From NCBI RefSeq assembly GCF_019774615.1, contig NZ_CP081497.1, forward strand, positions 1,488,001 through 1,552,000: a stretch of 64,000 bases of DNA, given 5' to 3'. Positions 35,367-44,399 of the stretch are shown here, in pieces. The translations under genes were made by a program, and so were the position numbers. The notes beneath the pieces were generated by a model. That model was given only the letters and a program-made list of their open reading frames with translations. It searched no databases and was not told the DNA's origin. The DNA comes from Streptomyces sp. BHT-5-2 (GTDB taxonomy: Bacteria; Actinomycetota; Actinomycetes; Streptomycetales; Streptomycetaceae). Positions within the stretch are counted from its first letter, which is position 1. Each line of letters opens with the position of its first letter.

Positions 35367-35585
35367 GGGGCCATCATGCACCGGCGGGTGGGGGAGTTGT
35401 CGTGCACCGCGGGGTGGGGGCCGGCGGACGGGACGGGCGGGGCGGCCTGGTGCTGTGGTCCGGTGCCGGTACGGGGCCTGGGCCTGGGCCGGTGCGGGTC
35501 CTGCTTCCGGTCCGTTGCGCGTCCCGTCCCGTCCCGCCCTGTGTCCGTCCGGCCCGCCCGGCCCCGGGCCCGCGGGCGGCCCGGG

Positions 35586-38500
35586 TCAGCCGCGTAGGCG
35601 CAGGCCCCGGGGCGTCGGGTGGAAGCCCGCGGCTTCCAGGATCGGTGCGAAGGGGGAGGTGAGGGCGGCGGTGCCGTTGATGCGCTCGGTGGTGAGGGTG
35701 CCGACGGCGCCGGCCCGGGCGGCGTCGGTGAGGGCTTCGACGGCGGACCGGAGACGGGGGTCGGCGGCGGCCTCGGCGGGGTCCGGGCCCAACGGCCATA
35801 TCAGCAGGGTCTTGCCGCCGCGCTCCAGATAGAGCGCCAGCTCGCCGTCGACGAGGACGACCAGGGAGCCCGCCTTGCGGCCCGGCTTGTGGGTGGCCCC
35901 CTCGGGCGGCTCGGGCCAGGACAGGGCGGCGCCGTAGGCGTTGGCCGGATCGGCGGCGGCGAGGACCAGGGCGCGGCGGGGCTGCCCGGGGCCGGTGTCA
36001 GGGAACGGGGCGGCGGCGCCGCGCTCCCGCTGGGTGCTGATCGCGCGCAGCCGGTCCACCGCGCCGTCCATCGCGAACTGGGCGGCGCCCAGCCCCTCGA
36101 CGACATAGCCGCGGCGGGCCTGCCCGGACTCCTCGAAGGCGGACAGCACGCGATACGCGGCGGAGAAGCCGCCGGCGCCCCCCTCGGCGGCGACCGCGCC
36201 GCGGGTGACGATGCCGTGCCGGTCCAGGAGCGTACGGGCCAGGGCGTGGGCGCGGTGGGTCGGATCGGGCTCGGGGGCCGGCAGCAGCGACCAACGGCCG
36301 CCGACCGTCGGCGGGCCGGAGCGCGAGGCCGTGGGGCGGGCGGCCGCGGTCAGCGTGCCGTACCTGCCGCGGGGGACGGTGCGGCGGGCGCGGTGGGCCG
36401 TGGAGCCCGCGGTGCGGCCCGAGCCGAGCAGGGCGCGCAGCGGGGCCAGGGTGTCGTTGGTGAGCCGGCCCGACCAGGCCAGCTCCCACAGGGCGTCGGC
36501 GAGTTGCGGATCGGTGGCCTCCGGGTGCGTGGTGGCGCGGACCTGGTCGGCGATCTGCCGGAAGAACAGGCCGTAACCGGGGGCGAGGGCGGTCAGCACG
36601 GACTCGTGCAGCGCGGAGAGCTCCAGGGGCAGCGGGGGCGGGAGCAACAGGGGCGCGGCGTCGGCGAGATGGAGGGAGAGCCAGCCGTCCTTGCCGGGCA
36701 GGGCACCGGCGCCGGCCCAGAGCACCTCGCCGGTGGAGGTCAACTCGTCCAGCAGGGCCGGGGTGTAGCCGCCGACCCGGGACGGCAGGATCAGCTTCTC
36801 CAGGGCGGAGGCCGGCACCGGGGCGCCCTGGAGCTGCTCGACGGCGCGGACCAGGCCGTCGATGCCGCGCAGCCCGGACGAGCCGGCGACCGGTGGCGCG
36901 GGCGCCCCGGAGAGAGGTGCCGGGCGTGGCGCGCCGACGTGCTGCCACTGGGGGAGGAAGGCGGCCAGCGCGGCGGGCGGCACCGGCTCCAACTCCTCGC
37001 GCAGCGCGGCCAGCGAGCGGCGGCGCAGCCGGCGCAGCACCTGGGCGTCGCACCACTCCTGGCCGCCGGTCCCCTCCGGGTGGAACTCCCCTTGGACGAG
37101 GCGGCCGGCGGCGGCCAGGCGCTGGAGGGCGCCGTCGGTGACGGCGGTGCCGAGGCCGAAGCGGGCGGCGGCCTGCTCGGAGGTGAACGGGCCGTGGGTG
37201 CGGGCATAACGGGACAGCAGATCGCCCAGCGGGTCCTTGACCGGCTCGGTGAACGACTCGGGGACGCCGACCGGGAGCGCGGTGCCCAGGGCGTCCCTGA
37301 GCCGGCCGGCGTCCTCGACGGCGGCCCAGTGCTCGGCGCCGGCGATCCGCACCCGGATGGCGCGCCGGGCGGCGGCCAGCTCTCCGGCCCAGGCGGGCTC
37401 CGCGCCGCGCTCGGTCAACTCGGTGTCGGTCAGCGGCCCGAGCAGCCGCAGGACGTCGGCGACGCCCTCGACGTCCTTGACGCGGCGGGCCTCGGTGCGC
37501 CACTGCAGCTCGGCCTCCAGCTCCGCCAGCACCTGCGCGTCCAGCAGCTCGCGCAGCTCGGCCCGGCCCAGCAGCTCGGCCAGCAGCCGGGAGTCCAGGG
37601 ACAGCGCGGCGGCCCGGCGCTCGGCGAGCGGGGAGTCGCCCTCGTAGAGGAACTGGGCGACGTAGCCGAAGAGCAGGGAGCGGGCGAACGGGGACGGCTC
37701 CGGGGTCGTGACCTCCACCAGGCGGACCCGGCGGGCCTCGATGTCGGCCATCAGCTCCGTCAGCCCGGGAACGTCGAAGACGTCCTGGAGGCATTCGCGG
37801 ACCGCCTCCAGGACGATCGGGAACGAGCCGAACTCGCTGGCCACCTGGAGGAGTTGGGCGGCGCGCTGGCGCTGCTGCCACAGCGGGGTGCGCTTGCCGG
37901 GGCTGCGGCGGGGCAGCAGCAGGGCGCGGGCCGCGCACTCCCGGAAGCGGGAGGCGAACAGCGCGGAGCCGCCGACCTGGTCCGTGACGAGCTGGTCGAC
38001 CTCGCCGTGCTCGAAGACCACGTCGGCGGCGCCCACCGGGGACTGCTCGGGGTCGTACTCGGCGCGGTCCGCGGCGCCGAAGCCGCCGTCGCCGTCGAGG
38101 AGGTCCAGGCCCATCAGGTCGGCGTCCGGGAGCCGCAGCACGATGCCGTCGTCGGCGTGCATCACCTGGGCGTCCAGGCCGTAGCGCTCGGCGAGGCGGG
38201 CACCCAGCGCCAGCGCCCAGGGGGCGTGCACCTGCGCGCCGAAGGGGGAGTGGACGACGATGCGCCAGTCGCCCAGCTCGTCCCGGAAGCGCTCGACGAC
38301 GATGGTGCGGTCGTCCGGGACATGGCCGCAGGACTGGCGCTGCTCGGCGAGATAGGCCAGGACGTTGGAGACCGCCCGGTCGTCGAGCCCGGCGGCGGCG
38401 AGCCGGGTGCCGGCGTCCTCGGGGGAGAGCGAGCCGATCTCCCGGAGGAACGCGCCCAGCGCACGGCCCAGTTCGAGCGGGCGGCCGAGCTGGTCGCCCT

Positions 38501-40316
38501 TCCAGAACGGCAGTCGGCCGGGTACGCCGGGGGCGGGGGTGACCAGGACGCGGTCGCGGGTGATGTCCTCGATGCGCCAGGACGTCGTGCCGAGGGTGAA
38601 GACGTCGCCCACGCGGGACTCGTAGACCATCTCCTCGTCGAGCTCTCCCACCCGGCGCCCGCCGCCCTTGGCGGAGCTCTCGCCGGCGAGGAAGACGCCG
38701 AACAGGCCGCGGTCCGGGATCGTGCCGCCGGACGTGACGGCCAGCCGCTGGGCACCCGGGCGGCCGGTGACGGTCTGTGCGACGCGGTCCCAGACCAGGC
38801 GCGGGCGCAGCTCGGCGAAGGCGTCGGACGGATAGCGCCCGGCGAGCATGTCCAGCACGGCGGTGAAGGCGGACTCCGGGAGCGCGGCGAACGGGGCCGC
38901 CCGACGGACCACCGCGAGCAGCTCCGTGACGTCCCAGGTCTCCATCGCGGCCATCGCGACCAGCTGTTGGGCCAGCACGTCCAGGGGATTGGCGGGCACC
39001 CGCAGCGCCTCGATGGCGCCCGCGCGCATCCGCTCGGTGACCACCGCGGACTGCACCAGATCGCCGCGGTACTTGGGGAAGACGATGCCCTTGGACACCG
39101 CGCCGACCTGGTGGCCGGCCCGGCCCACCCGCTGGAGACCGGAGGCCACCGACGGCGGCGACTCCACCTGGACGACGAGGTCGACGGCGCCCATGTCGAT
39201 GCCCAGCTCCAGACTGGACGTGGCGACCACCGCCGGCAGCCGGCCGGCCTTGAGGTCCTCCTCCACCAGGGCGCGCTGCTCCTTGGAGACCGAGCCGTGG
39301 TGGGCGCGGGCCAGCAGCGGCGGGGCGCCCCTGGCGGCGCCGGCCTCGGCCATCAGCTCGGCGGGGGAGTGGTGCTCCGGGAGCGGCTCGCCCATGGCGC
39401 GCTCGTAGGCGATCTCGTTGAGGCGGTTGCACAAACGCTCGGCGAGGCGGCGGGAGTTGGCGAAGACGATCGTGGAGCGGTGGGCCTGGACGAGATCGGC
39501 GATCCGCTCCTCGACCTGCGGCCAGATGGACGGCTTCTCGCCCGTCTCGCCCTCCTGGACGGGGGCGCTGCCGAGCTCTCCCATGTCCTCCACCGGGACG
39601 ACCACCGAGAGGTCGAACCGCTTGCCGGAGGGCGGCTGGACGATCTCCACCCGGCGCCGCGGCGACAGATAGCGGGCCACCTCCTCCACCGGGCGGACCG
39701 TCGCGGACAGGCCGATCCGGCGCGCCGGGCGGTCCAGCAGCTCGTCGAGGCGCTCCAGGGACAGCGCCAGATGGGCGCCGCGCTTGGTGCCGGCGACCGC
39801 GTGCACCTCGTCCACGATGACCGTCTCGACGCCGGCCAGCGCCTCCCGGGCGGCGGACGTCAGCATCAGGAACAGCGACTCGGGCGTGGTGATGAGGATG
39901 TCCGGCGGGCGGGAGGCCAGCGCGCGGCGCTCGGCGGCCGGGGTGTCGCCGGAGCGGATGCCGACGCGGAGGTCCGGCTCCGGCAGCCCGAGGCGGACCG
40001 ACTCCTGGCGGATGCCCGTCAGCGGGCTGCGCAGATTCCGCTCCACGTCGACGGCGAGGGCCTTCAGGGGCGAGACGTACAGCACCCGGCAGCGCTTCTT
40101 CGGCTCGGCCGGCGGTGGGGTGCTCGCCAGCGCGTCCAGCGACGCCAGGAACGCGGCCAGCGTCTTGCCGGAGCCCGTCGGCGCCACCACCAGGACGTCG
40201 GACCCCGCGGCGATCGCCCGCCAGGCGCCCTCCTGTGCGGCGGTGGGCGCGCGGAACGCCCCGGCGAACCAGCCGCGGGTCGCGGGCGAGAACGAATCGA
40301 GCGCTGCCTCGGTCAT
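35586..40316 (-). CDS. lhr: Lhr-type large DEAD/DEAH-box DNA helicase
   Basis: ATP-dependent 3'-5' helicase, 1576 aa, full length for the actinobacterial 'large helicase-related' family. The Q-like motif is FRAPTAAQEGAW, Walker A is VVAPTGSGKTLAAF (near residue 46), and the Walker B variant is VDEVHAV. Motif III/Ia regions and motif VI (LQRVGRAGH) are present. A winged-helix and Lhr-core region (about 500-870) and a long C-terminal Lhr-CTD (about 900-1576) follow. The mycobacterial homologue is induced by DNA damage. I chose MTEAALDSF (40316). MGN 9 nt upstream (40325) is possible. A 219-bp gap separates it from the nei-type gene. Confidence 0.94.
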   Translation of the reverse strand: MTEAALDSFSPATRGWFAGAFRAPTAAQEGAWRAIAAGSDVLVVAPTGSGKTLAAFLASLDALASTPPPAEPKKRCRVLYVSPLKALAVDVERNLRSPLTGIRQESVRLGLPEPDLRVGIRSGDTPAAERRALASRPPDILITTPESLFLMLTSAAREALAGVETVIVDEVHAVAGTKRGAHLALSLERLDELLDRPARRIGLSATVRPVEEVARYLSPRRRVEIVQPPSGKRFDLSVVVPVEDMGELGSAPVQEGETGEKPSIWPQVEERIADLVQAHRSTIVFANSRRLAERLCNRLNEIAYERAMGEPLPEHHSPAELMAEAGAARGAPPLLARAHHGSVSKEQRALVEEDLKAGRLPAVVATSSLELGIDMGAVDLVVQVESPPSVASGLQRVGRAGHQVGAVSKGIVFPKYRGDLVQSAVVTERMRAGAIEALRVPANPLDVLAQQLVAMAAMETWDVTELLAVVRRAAPFAALPESAFTAVLDMLAGRYPSDAFAELRPRLVWDRVAQTVTGRPGAQRLAVTSGGTIPDRGLFGVFLAGESSAKGGGRRVGELDEEMVYESRVGDVFTLGTTSWRIEDITRDRVLVTPAPGVPGRLPFWKGDQLGRPLELGRALGAFLREIGSLSPEDAGTRLAAAGLDDRAVSNVLAYLAEQRQSCGHVPDDRTIVVERFRDELGDWRIVVHSPFGAQVHAPWALALGARLAERYGLDAQVMHADDGIVLRLPDADLMGLDLLDGDGGFGAADRAEYDPEQSPVGAADVVFEHGEVDQLVTDQVGGSALFASRFRECAARALLLPRRSPGKRTPLWQQRQRAAQLLQVASEFGSFPIVLEAVRECLQDVFDVPGLTELMADIEARRVRLVEVTTPEPSPFARSLLFGYVAQFLYEGDSPLAERRAAALSLDSRLLAELLGRAELRELLDAQVLAELEAELQWRTEARRVKDVEGVADVLRLLGPLTDTELTERGAEPAWAGELAAARRAIRVRIAGAEHWAAVEDAGRLRDALGTALPVGVPESFTEPVKDPLGDLLSRYARTHGPFTSEQAAARFGLGTAVTDGALQRLAAAGRLVQGEFHPEGTGGQEWCDAQVLRRLRRRSLAALREELEPVPPAALAAFLPQWQHVGAPRPAPLSGAPAPPVAGSSGLRGIDGLVRAVEQLQGAPVPASALEKLILPSRVGGYTPALLDELTSTGEVLWAGAGALPGKDGWLSLHLADAAPLLLPPPLPLELSALHESVLTALAPGYGLFFRQIADQVRATTHPEATDPQLADALWELAWSGRLTNDTLAPLRALLGSGRTAGSTAHRARRTVPRGRYGTLTAAARPTASRSGPPTVGGRWSLLPAPEPDPTHRAHALARTLLDRHGIVTRGAVAAEGGAGGFSAAYRVLSAFEESGQARRGYVVEGLGAAQFAMDGAVDRLRAISTQRERGAAAPFPDTGPGQPRRALVLAAADPANAYGAALSWPEPPEGATHKPGRKAGSLVVLVDGELALYLERGGKTLLIWPLGPDPAEAAADPRLRSAVEALTDAARAGAVGTLTTERINGTAALTSPFAPILEAAGFHPTPRGLRLRG

Positions 40317-40448
40317 GTTCCCCATCGTGCACCGGACCACTGACAATCGGTCCGGAGCCGGCCGCGGCCGCGCCGCGGACCGGCCCCGCGGCCGTCCAGG
40401 GTGCGGACGCCCCGCCGCCCGGCCGCCCGGCACCCGCACAATGAGGGC

Positions 40449-41348
40449 ATGGCCATGATCGACGCGGACGGTGCGCGGACCGCGCCGCGGGCCCGCGACG
40501 AGTGGGCGCGCCACTGGCACCACCCCGGGCTGCCCGGTCTCGACCTGCTGCGTGCCCGCTACGTCCGGCACTCCTTCCCCCGCCACGCCCACGACGGCTA
40601 CGTGCTGTGCGCGGTCACCTCCGGGATCGAGGCGATCGGCCTGCGGGACGGCGTCGTCCGGGCGGGTCCCGGGGCCATCGTGATGATCAATCCGGAGGTG
40701 CCGCACACCGCGCAGGCCGGCGCCCCCGAGGGCTGGGCCTACGCCACGCTCTACCCCTCGACGGAGCTCGTCGCCGGGATCGCCCGGGAGACCACCGGGC
40801 TGCGCGGTACGGCGGGCTTCGTCCGGACCGTCGCCGACGAGCCCGGCGTCGCCCGGCTGATCGCCGGTGTCCACCGGGCCGCCGAGGCCGGCAACGCACT
40901 GGCCGCCGACAGCCTGCTGCGCGGCGTCGTGGCCCGCCTGCTGCGCGGCCACGGGGGCGCGCAGCCCTCCCGGGCCGTCCCTTCGGCGGGCGCCCGTACC
41001 GCCGCCCGGGCCCGTGCCGTCCTGGAGGAGCGGATGGCCGAACCGCCCACCCTGGAGGAACTCGCTTCGGAGCTGGGTACCGGGCCGTTCGCGCTGCTGC
41101 GGGCCTTCCGGGCCGTGTACGGGATGCCGCCGCACACCTGGCTCACCGACGCCCGGGTGCGGCGGGCCAGGCTGCTCCTGGAAGCCGGCACGCCGCCCGC
41201 CGAGGCGGCCGTGGCGGTCGGCTTCACCGACCAGCCGCACCTGAACCGGCACTTCACCCGGATCGTCGGGGTGGCGCCGGGCGCCTACCGCAGGGAGCGC
41301 GCGGCGGGCGCAAGAACGTACAAGACCGCCGGGGAGGCCGCTTCCTAG
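40449..41348 (+). CDS. AraC-family regulator with cupin sensor domain
   Basis: 299 aa. An N-terminal AraC-type cupin (about 15-165; HSFPRHAHDGYVLCAVTSG and VMINPEVPHTAQ) is followed by two C-terminal HTH motifs (about 200-290; TLEELASELGTGPFALLRAFRAVYG and PPAEAAVAVGFTDQPHLNRHFTR). It lies 10 nt upstream of azlC-azlD on the same strand and probably controls them. Similar regulator-azlCD trios are widespread. It is divergent from lhr across 132 bp. Confidence 0.92.
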   Translation: MAMIDADGARTAPRARDEWARHWHHPGLPGLDLLRARYVRHSFPRHAHDGYVLCAVTSGIEAIGLRDGVVRAGPGAIVMINPEVPHTAQAGAPEGWAYATLYPSTELVAGIARETTGLRGTAGFVRTVADEPGVARLIAGVHRAAEAGNALAADSLLRGVVARLLRGHGGAQPSRAVPSAGARTAARARAVLEERMAEPPTLEELASELGTGPFALLRAFRAVYGMPPHTWLTDARVRRARLLLEAGTPPAEAAVAVGFTDQPHLNRHFTRIVGVAPGAYRRERAAGARTYKTAGEAAS

Positions 41349-41358
41349 TCTCCGGGGC

Positions 41359-42276
41359 ATGGCAGAACAGACCGACAGCGCAGCGACCCCGGAGGCCGGG
41401 CGGCCCGTACCCGTGACCGCGAGGACCGACCCCGCAGGGCGCGCGGAGATACGCACAGCCCAGGTCCGCGCCTTCGAACGACCGGCCCCTGGGGCCCATG
41501 GCGAACCACCGCCCGAATCGGAGCGGCCCGCCGCCGCGGTCATCCGGGACGCGCTGGGCGTCGGCGTCGCCGTGGGGCTCTCCGGCTTCGCCTTCGGCGT
41601 CACCTCCGCCGGCGCCGGGCTCTCCCTGTGGCAGAGCTGCGCCCTGAGCCTCCTGGTCTTCACCGGGGCCTCGCAGTTCGCCCTGGTGGGCGCGCTCGCC
41701 GCGGGCGGCAACCCGTACACCGCCGCGGCCGGCGCCTTCTTCCTGGGCGTCCGCAACGCCTTCTACGGGCTGCGGCTCTCCGCCGTCCTCGGCTACCGGG
41801 GCGCGGCCCGGCCGCTGGCCGCCCACTGGGTCATCGACGAGACCACCGCCGTCACACTGGCCCAGCCCGGCCGGCGCAGCGCGCGGCTGGGCTTCACCGT
41901 CACCGGGCTGTCGCTGTACGTCCTGTGGAACCTCACCACGCTCGCCGGCGCGCTGGGGGCCCGGGCGCTCGGCGACACCGCCGCCTGGGGCCTGGACGCG
42001 GCCGGCCCCGCGGTCTTCGTGGCGCTGCTCGCGCCGATGCTGCGGACCGCCGTGGAGCGGTGCACGGCCGGCCTCGCCGTACTGCTGCTCATGGTGACGC
42101 TGCCGGTTCTGCCGGCGGGCGTGCCGGTGCTGCTCTCGGCGCTCGCCGCGCCCGCGGTACTCGCCTTCCAGGGACGGCGGCGGACGTCCGCCGCACGGGA
42201 GACGGCCCCCGCCGGGCCGTCGTCACAGGAGCGGGCCGACGCGGACCGCGGCACTCCGGGGGAGGACCGGGCATGA
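41359..42276 (+). CDS. azlC: AzlC-family branched-chain amino acid exporter, large subunit
   Basis: 305 aa. A polar N-terminal extension of about 60 residues is followed by the AzlC fold: GVAVGLSGFAFGVTSAGAGLSLWQSCALSLLVFTGASQF (trimmed motif FTGASQFALVG), FFLGVRNAFYGLRL and HWVIDETTAVT. Seven or so membrane helices. It works with AzlD, whose start overlaps its stop (ATGA). The long N-terminus raises the possibility of a later start, but no better ribosome site is seen. Confidence 0.92.
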   Translation: MAEQTDSAATPEAGRPVPVTARTDPAGRAEIRTAQVRAFERPAPGAHGEPPPESERPAAAVIRDALGVGVAVGLSGFAFGVTSAGAGLSLWQSCALSLLVFTGASQFALVGALAAGGNPYTAAAGAFFLGVRNAFYGLRLSAVLGYRGAARPLAAHWVIDETTAVTLAQPGRRSARLGFTVTGLSLYVLWNLTTLAGALGARALGDTAAWGLDAAGPAVFVALLAPMLRTAVERCTAGLAVLLLMVTLPVLPAGVPVLLSALAAPAVLAFQGRRRTSAARETAPAGPSSQERADADRGTPGEDRA

Positions 42277-42581
42277 ACGTCTGGATCGCGATCGGCGTCA
42301 CCGCCGTCGGCTGCTACCTCGTCAAGTTCCTCGGCCTGTCGGCGCCCGCCGGCCTTCTGGAACGCCCTCTCGTCAAGCGGCTGGCCGCGCTGCTCCCGGT
42401 GGCCCTGCTGGCCGCGCTGACCGCCCAGCAGACCTTCGGCGACGGGCGGCACCTGATGCTGGACGCCAAGGCCGCCGGGGTCGCCGCCGCCGTTGTGGCG
42501 CTGCTGCTGCGCGCCCCGTTCCTGCTGATCGTCGCCGTCGCGGTGGCGGTCACCGCGGGGGTGCGCGCCCTGGGCGGGTGA
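42273..42581 (+). CDS. azlD: AzlD-family small exporter subunit
   Basis: 102 aa with three to four membrane helices. The family pattern is VGCYLVKFLGLSAP near residue 10 and VKRLAALLPVALLAALTAQQTF. ATG overlaps the azlC stop by 4 nt, and GGGGGAGG lies just upstream. Confidence 0.92.
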   Translation: MNVWIAIGVTAVGCYLVKFLGLSAPAGLLERPLVKRLAALLPVALLAALTAQQTFGDGRHLMLDAKAAGVAAAVVALLLRAPFLLIVAVAVAVTAGVRALGG

Positions 42582-42627
42582 CGCGGCCGTCGGGCCACCG
42601 TGGGGCCGGCGGCTCGGTCCCCGCCCG

Positions 42628-43551
42628 TCAGCCGAGGGGCCGCCCGTAGGCCCGGAGCGTCAGCAGCGCCTCCAGGGTGACCACCGGGCGGCCCTCCAGC
42701 TCCGTACCGGGCGCCCAGAGGCGCCAGTTGACGGGCCATCCGCCGTCCGCCCCCTGGAGCGCGACGAGGTGGTCCAGGGCCCGGTCCATCTCCTGGTCGG
42801 TGAACCAGCCGCGGGCCAGGGAATCGGGCGAGGCGGCGAAGTCGTAGGCGAAGTGGTGCTCCCCGGGGGCGTATCCCTCGGACACCGGGGCCTCGTCCGC
42901 CCGGGCCGGGTCCAGCACGACCAGCCCCTGCTCCCGTACCAGCCGGCCCAGCCGCCGCGCCGCCGCGGCCGCGCGCGGCCGGTCCGGGGCACCGTTCAGG
43001 AACGCCACCGCGGCCGCGGCCTCGTAGGGATGGGTGCGCTCCAGGGATTCCACGGTCGCCCAGCAGTAGTCCGTGGCCCGGAACAGCCAGGCGTGCCACA
43101 CCTGGTTGCGGTGCAGCAGTCCCACCACCGGGCCGGTCGCCAGCAGCGCGCTCGGCGGGGCGTCCACCACGGGGATCCAGGGCGCGGCCGGGTAGCCGCG
43201 CAGGGAGGGGTGCACGGCGGGCAGCGCCCCGTCGGGGGTCGAGATCCGCGTCAGATAGCGGCAGATCCCCTCCACCCGGCGGCCGTCGCACCGCCCGATG
43301 CGGTCCAGGACCTTCAGCGCGTGTGCGGTGTGCAGCGGTTGGCTGACCGGGCCGCGCAGGTCGGGTTCCAGGGCGTGGCCGTAGCCGTCGTCGTCGTTGC
43401 GGTACGCGGTGAGCGCGGTCTCGACCGGGTCCGCGCCGCCGCCGAGGAAGTGGTACGCGAAGAGGCGCTGCTCCAGCACCCGGGCGGTCAGCCAGACGAA
43501 GTGCTCGGCGCGCGCCAGAGGGGTCGCTGGGGGGCTTACGTTTTCGGCCAT
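42628..43551 (-). CDS. Helical-repeat (prenyltransferase/terpene-cyclase-like toroid) protein, function unknown
   Basis: 307 aa. Conserved pieces such as DDDGYGHALEPDLRGP, GALPAVHPSLRGYPAAPW and LVALQGADGGWPVNW resemble the alpha/alpha-toroid seen in squalene-cyclase-like and prenyltransferase-like proteins (QGxDGGW). No DxDD catalytic motif is seen, so it is not an obvious cyclase. There is no signal peptide. The ATG at 43551 is preferred over an upstream extension from 43788 that reads through a palindrome. It converges with azlD. Confidence 0.75.
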   Translation of the reverse strand: MAENVSPPATPLARAEHFVWLTARVLEQRLFAYHFLGGGADPVETALTAYRNDDDGYGHALEPDLRGPVSQPLHTAHALKVLDRIGRCDGRRVEGICRYLTRISTPDGALPAVHPSLRGYPAAPWIPVVDAPPSALLATGPVVGLLHRNQVWHAWLFRATDYCWATVESLERTHPYEAAAAVAFLNGAPDRPRAAAAARRLGRLVREQGLVVLDPARADEAPVSEGYAPGEHHFAYDFAASPDSLARGWFTDQEMDRALDHLVALQGADGGWPVNWRLWAPGTELEGRPVVTLEALLTLRAYGRPLG

Positions 43552-43586
43552 GGCCCGACCGTAGGGGCCAGATCCCGCTGCGGCAC

Positions 43587-43606
43587 GGGCACCGGGCCCG
43601 GTGCCC
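43587..43606. repeat. 20-bp perfect palindrome
   Basis: Self-complementary sequence with half-site GGGCACCGGG, 36 nt upstream of the 42628-43551 gene start and about 105 nt before the leader peptide on the other strand. It could be an operator for either, or an RNA hairpin. Confidence 0.5.
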
Positions 43607-43712
43607 TCCCAGGGCGGGACCCTGGAGGCATGCGGTTGACGATCTCCGCGGCGGCCGCGCGGGCGTCTCCGGAGGTGGACGGGGATTGCGGGTTCGCGGC
43701 GCGCATGCCGCG

Positions 43713-43808
43713 ATGCCGCGCCTGAAGGGTCAACTCCCGCTGCACCGGCGCCTGTTCCTGGACCTCGTGCGACTCGCCTCCGCGGCATGTCGTCCGGCGG
43801 GCCGCTGA
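43713..43808 (+). CDS. Orphan Cys-containing leader peptide
   Basis: 31 aa, too short for normal gene callers. The core RLFLDLVRLASAACR matches the Streptomyces 'putative leader peptide' pattern R-L/V-H/F-x-D-L-x-R-x-x-S/G-x-x-C, as does the one at 56292-56378. Such peptides are commonly found upstream of sulfate, sulfonate, cysteine or related sulfur genes. No strong ribosome site precedes the ATG. No intact + strand gene follows it before the convergent gene at 44400-45527, so it looks orphaned. Confidence 0.6.
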   Translation: MPRLKGQLPLHRRLFLDLVRLASAACRPAGR

Positions 43809-43839
43809 CCCTGCCCCGTTCGCCCCTTTCACTCGCCTT

Positions 43840-43903
43840 CGTCCCAGGCGTCAGTCGTCCCAGGTGTCAATCGTCCCGGGCGTCAGTCGTCCCGGACGAA
43901 GGC
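43840..43903. repeat. 16-bp tandem repeat
   Basis: Three full units of CGTCCCAGGCGTCAGT, differing by one to three bases, at 43840, 43856 and 43872, plus a partial fourth at 43888. Non-coding by any supported gene. It lies just after the leader peptide. Confidence 0.85.
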
Positions 43904-44399
43904 CGGACCCTCGTGCCCGGCCACCGCCTTCGGGCACCGGAGGCGACCAGGCCCCCTGGTCGCCTCGGCCGCCCTGGATGCCGCTGGTTCCCGCGTCGGC
44001 CAACCGGAACGGGCCCCAACCGACCGTCCCGACAGGGCGGTTGGCGGGCCGCCGTCCCCTACTGCCGACGTCGTTGCCCTGAGGCCCGCGTGGGCGCCGT
44101 CCCGCCCGCGTCGCCGACACCACCGGCCGACGGCGCGCAGCCTCCCCTTCGCGACCCCTGGAGCCGATCCATGCCCCTGCGCCGCACCCGCGCCCTCGCC
44201 GCCGCCCCGCCCGCCACCTCGTACCTCGCCGCGGGCAGGGCCGGGGCCATGCACGGCGACACCGCCTCCTCGGACACCACGCCCCGCCGCGTCACCGGGG
44301 TGGTGCGGATCGCGCCGCGGTAGCCCGCACGCGACGGCGCCCGGCCGTCCCCACGGGGCGCGGCCGGGCGCGACGGCGGTCATGCCGTGCGGCGGACCG
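43904..44399. other. Gene-free stretch with hairpins and possible gene remnant
   Basis: About 500 bp without a convincing gene. It contains a hairpin GGCGACCAGG / CCTGGTCGCC (43942-43964). A 50-codon reading at 44171-44323 (ATG; MPLRRTRALAAAPPATSYL start, GVVRIAPR end) has GGAG upstream. Its layout vaguely recalls the signal peptide and first residues of an ABC sulfonate-binding lipoprotein, but the lipobox cysteine is absent. I regard it as a possible decayed gene, not a supported one. Open readings through 43787-44323 have poor composition. Confidence 0.4.

Noticed and set aside
43787-44323. 178-codon + strand reading after the orphan leader
   Set aside because: Runs through the 16-bp tandem repeat and hairpins and has Pro/Arg-rich shadow composition. 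Only its last 50 codons have a plausible start, and these are reported as a possible remnant.
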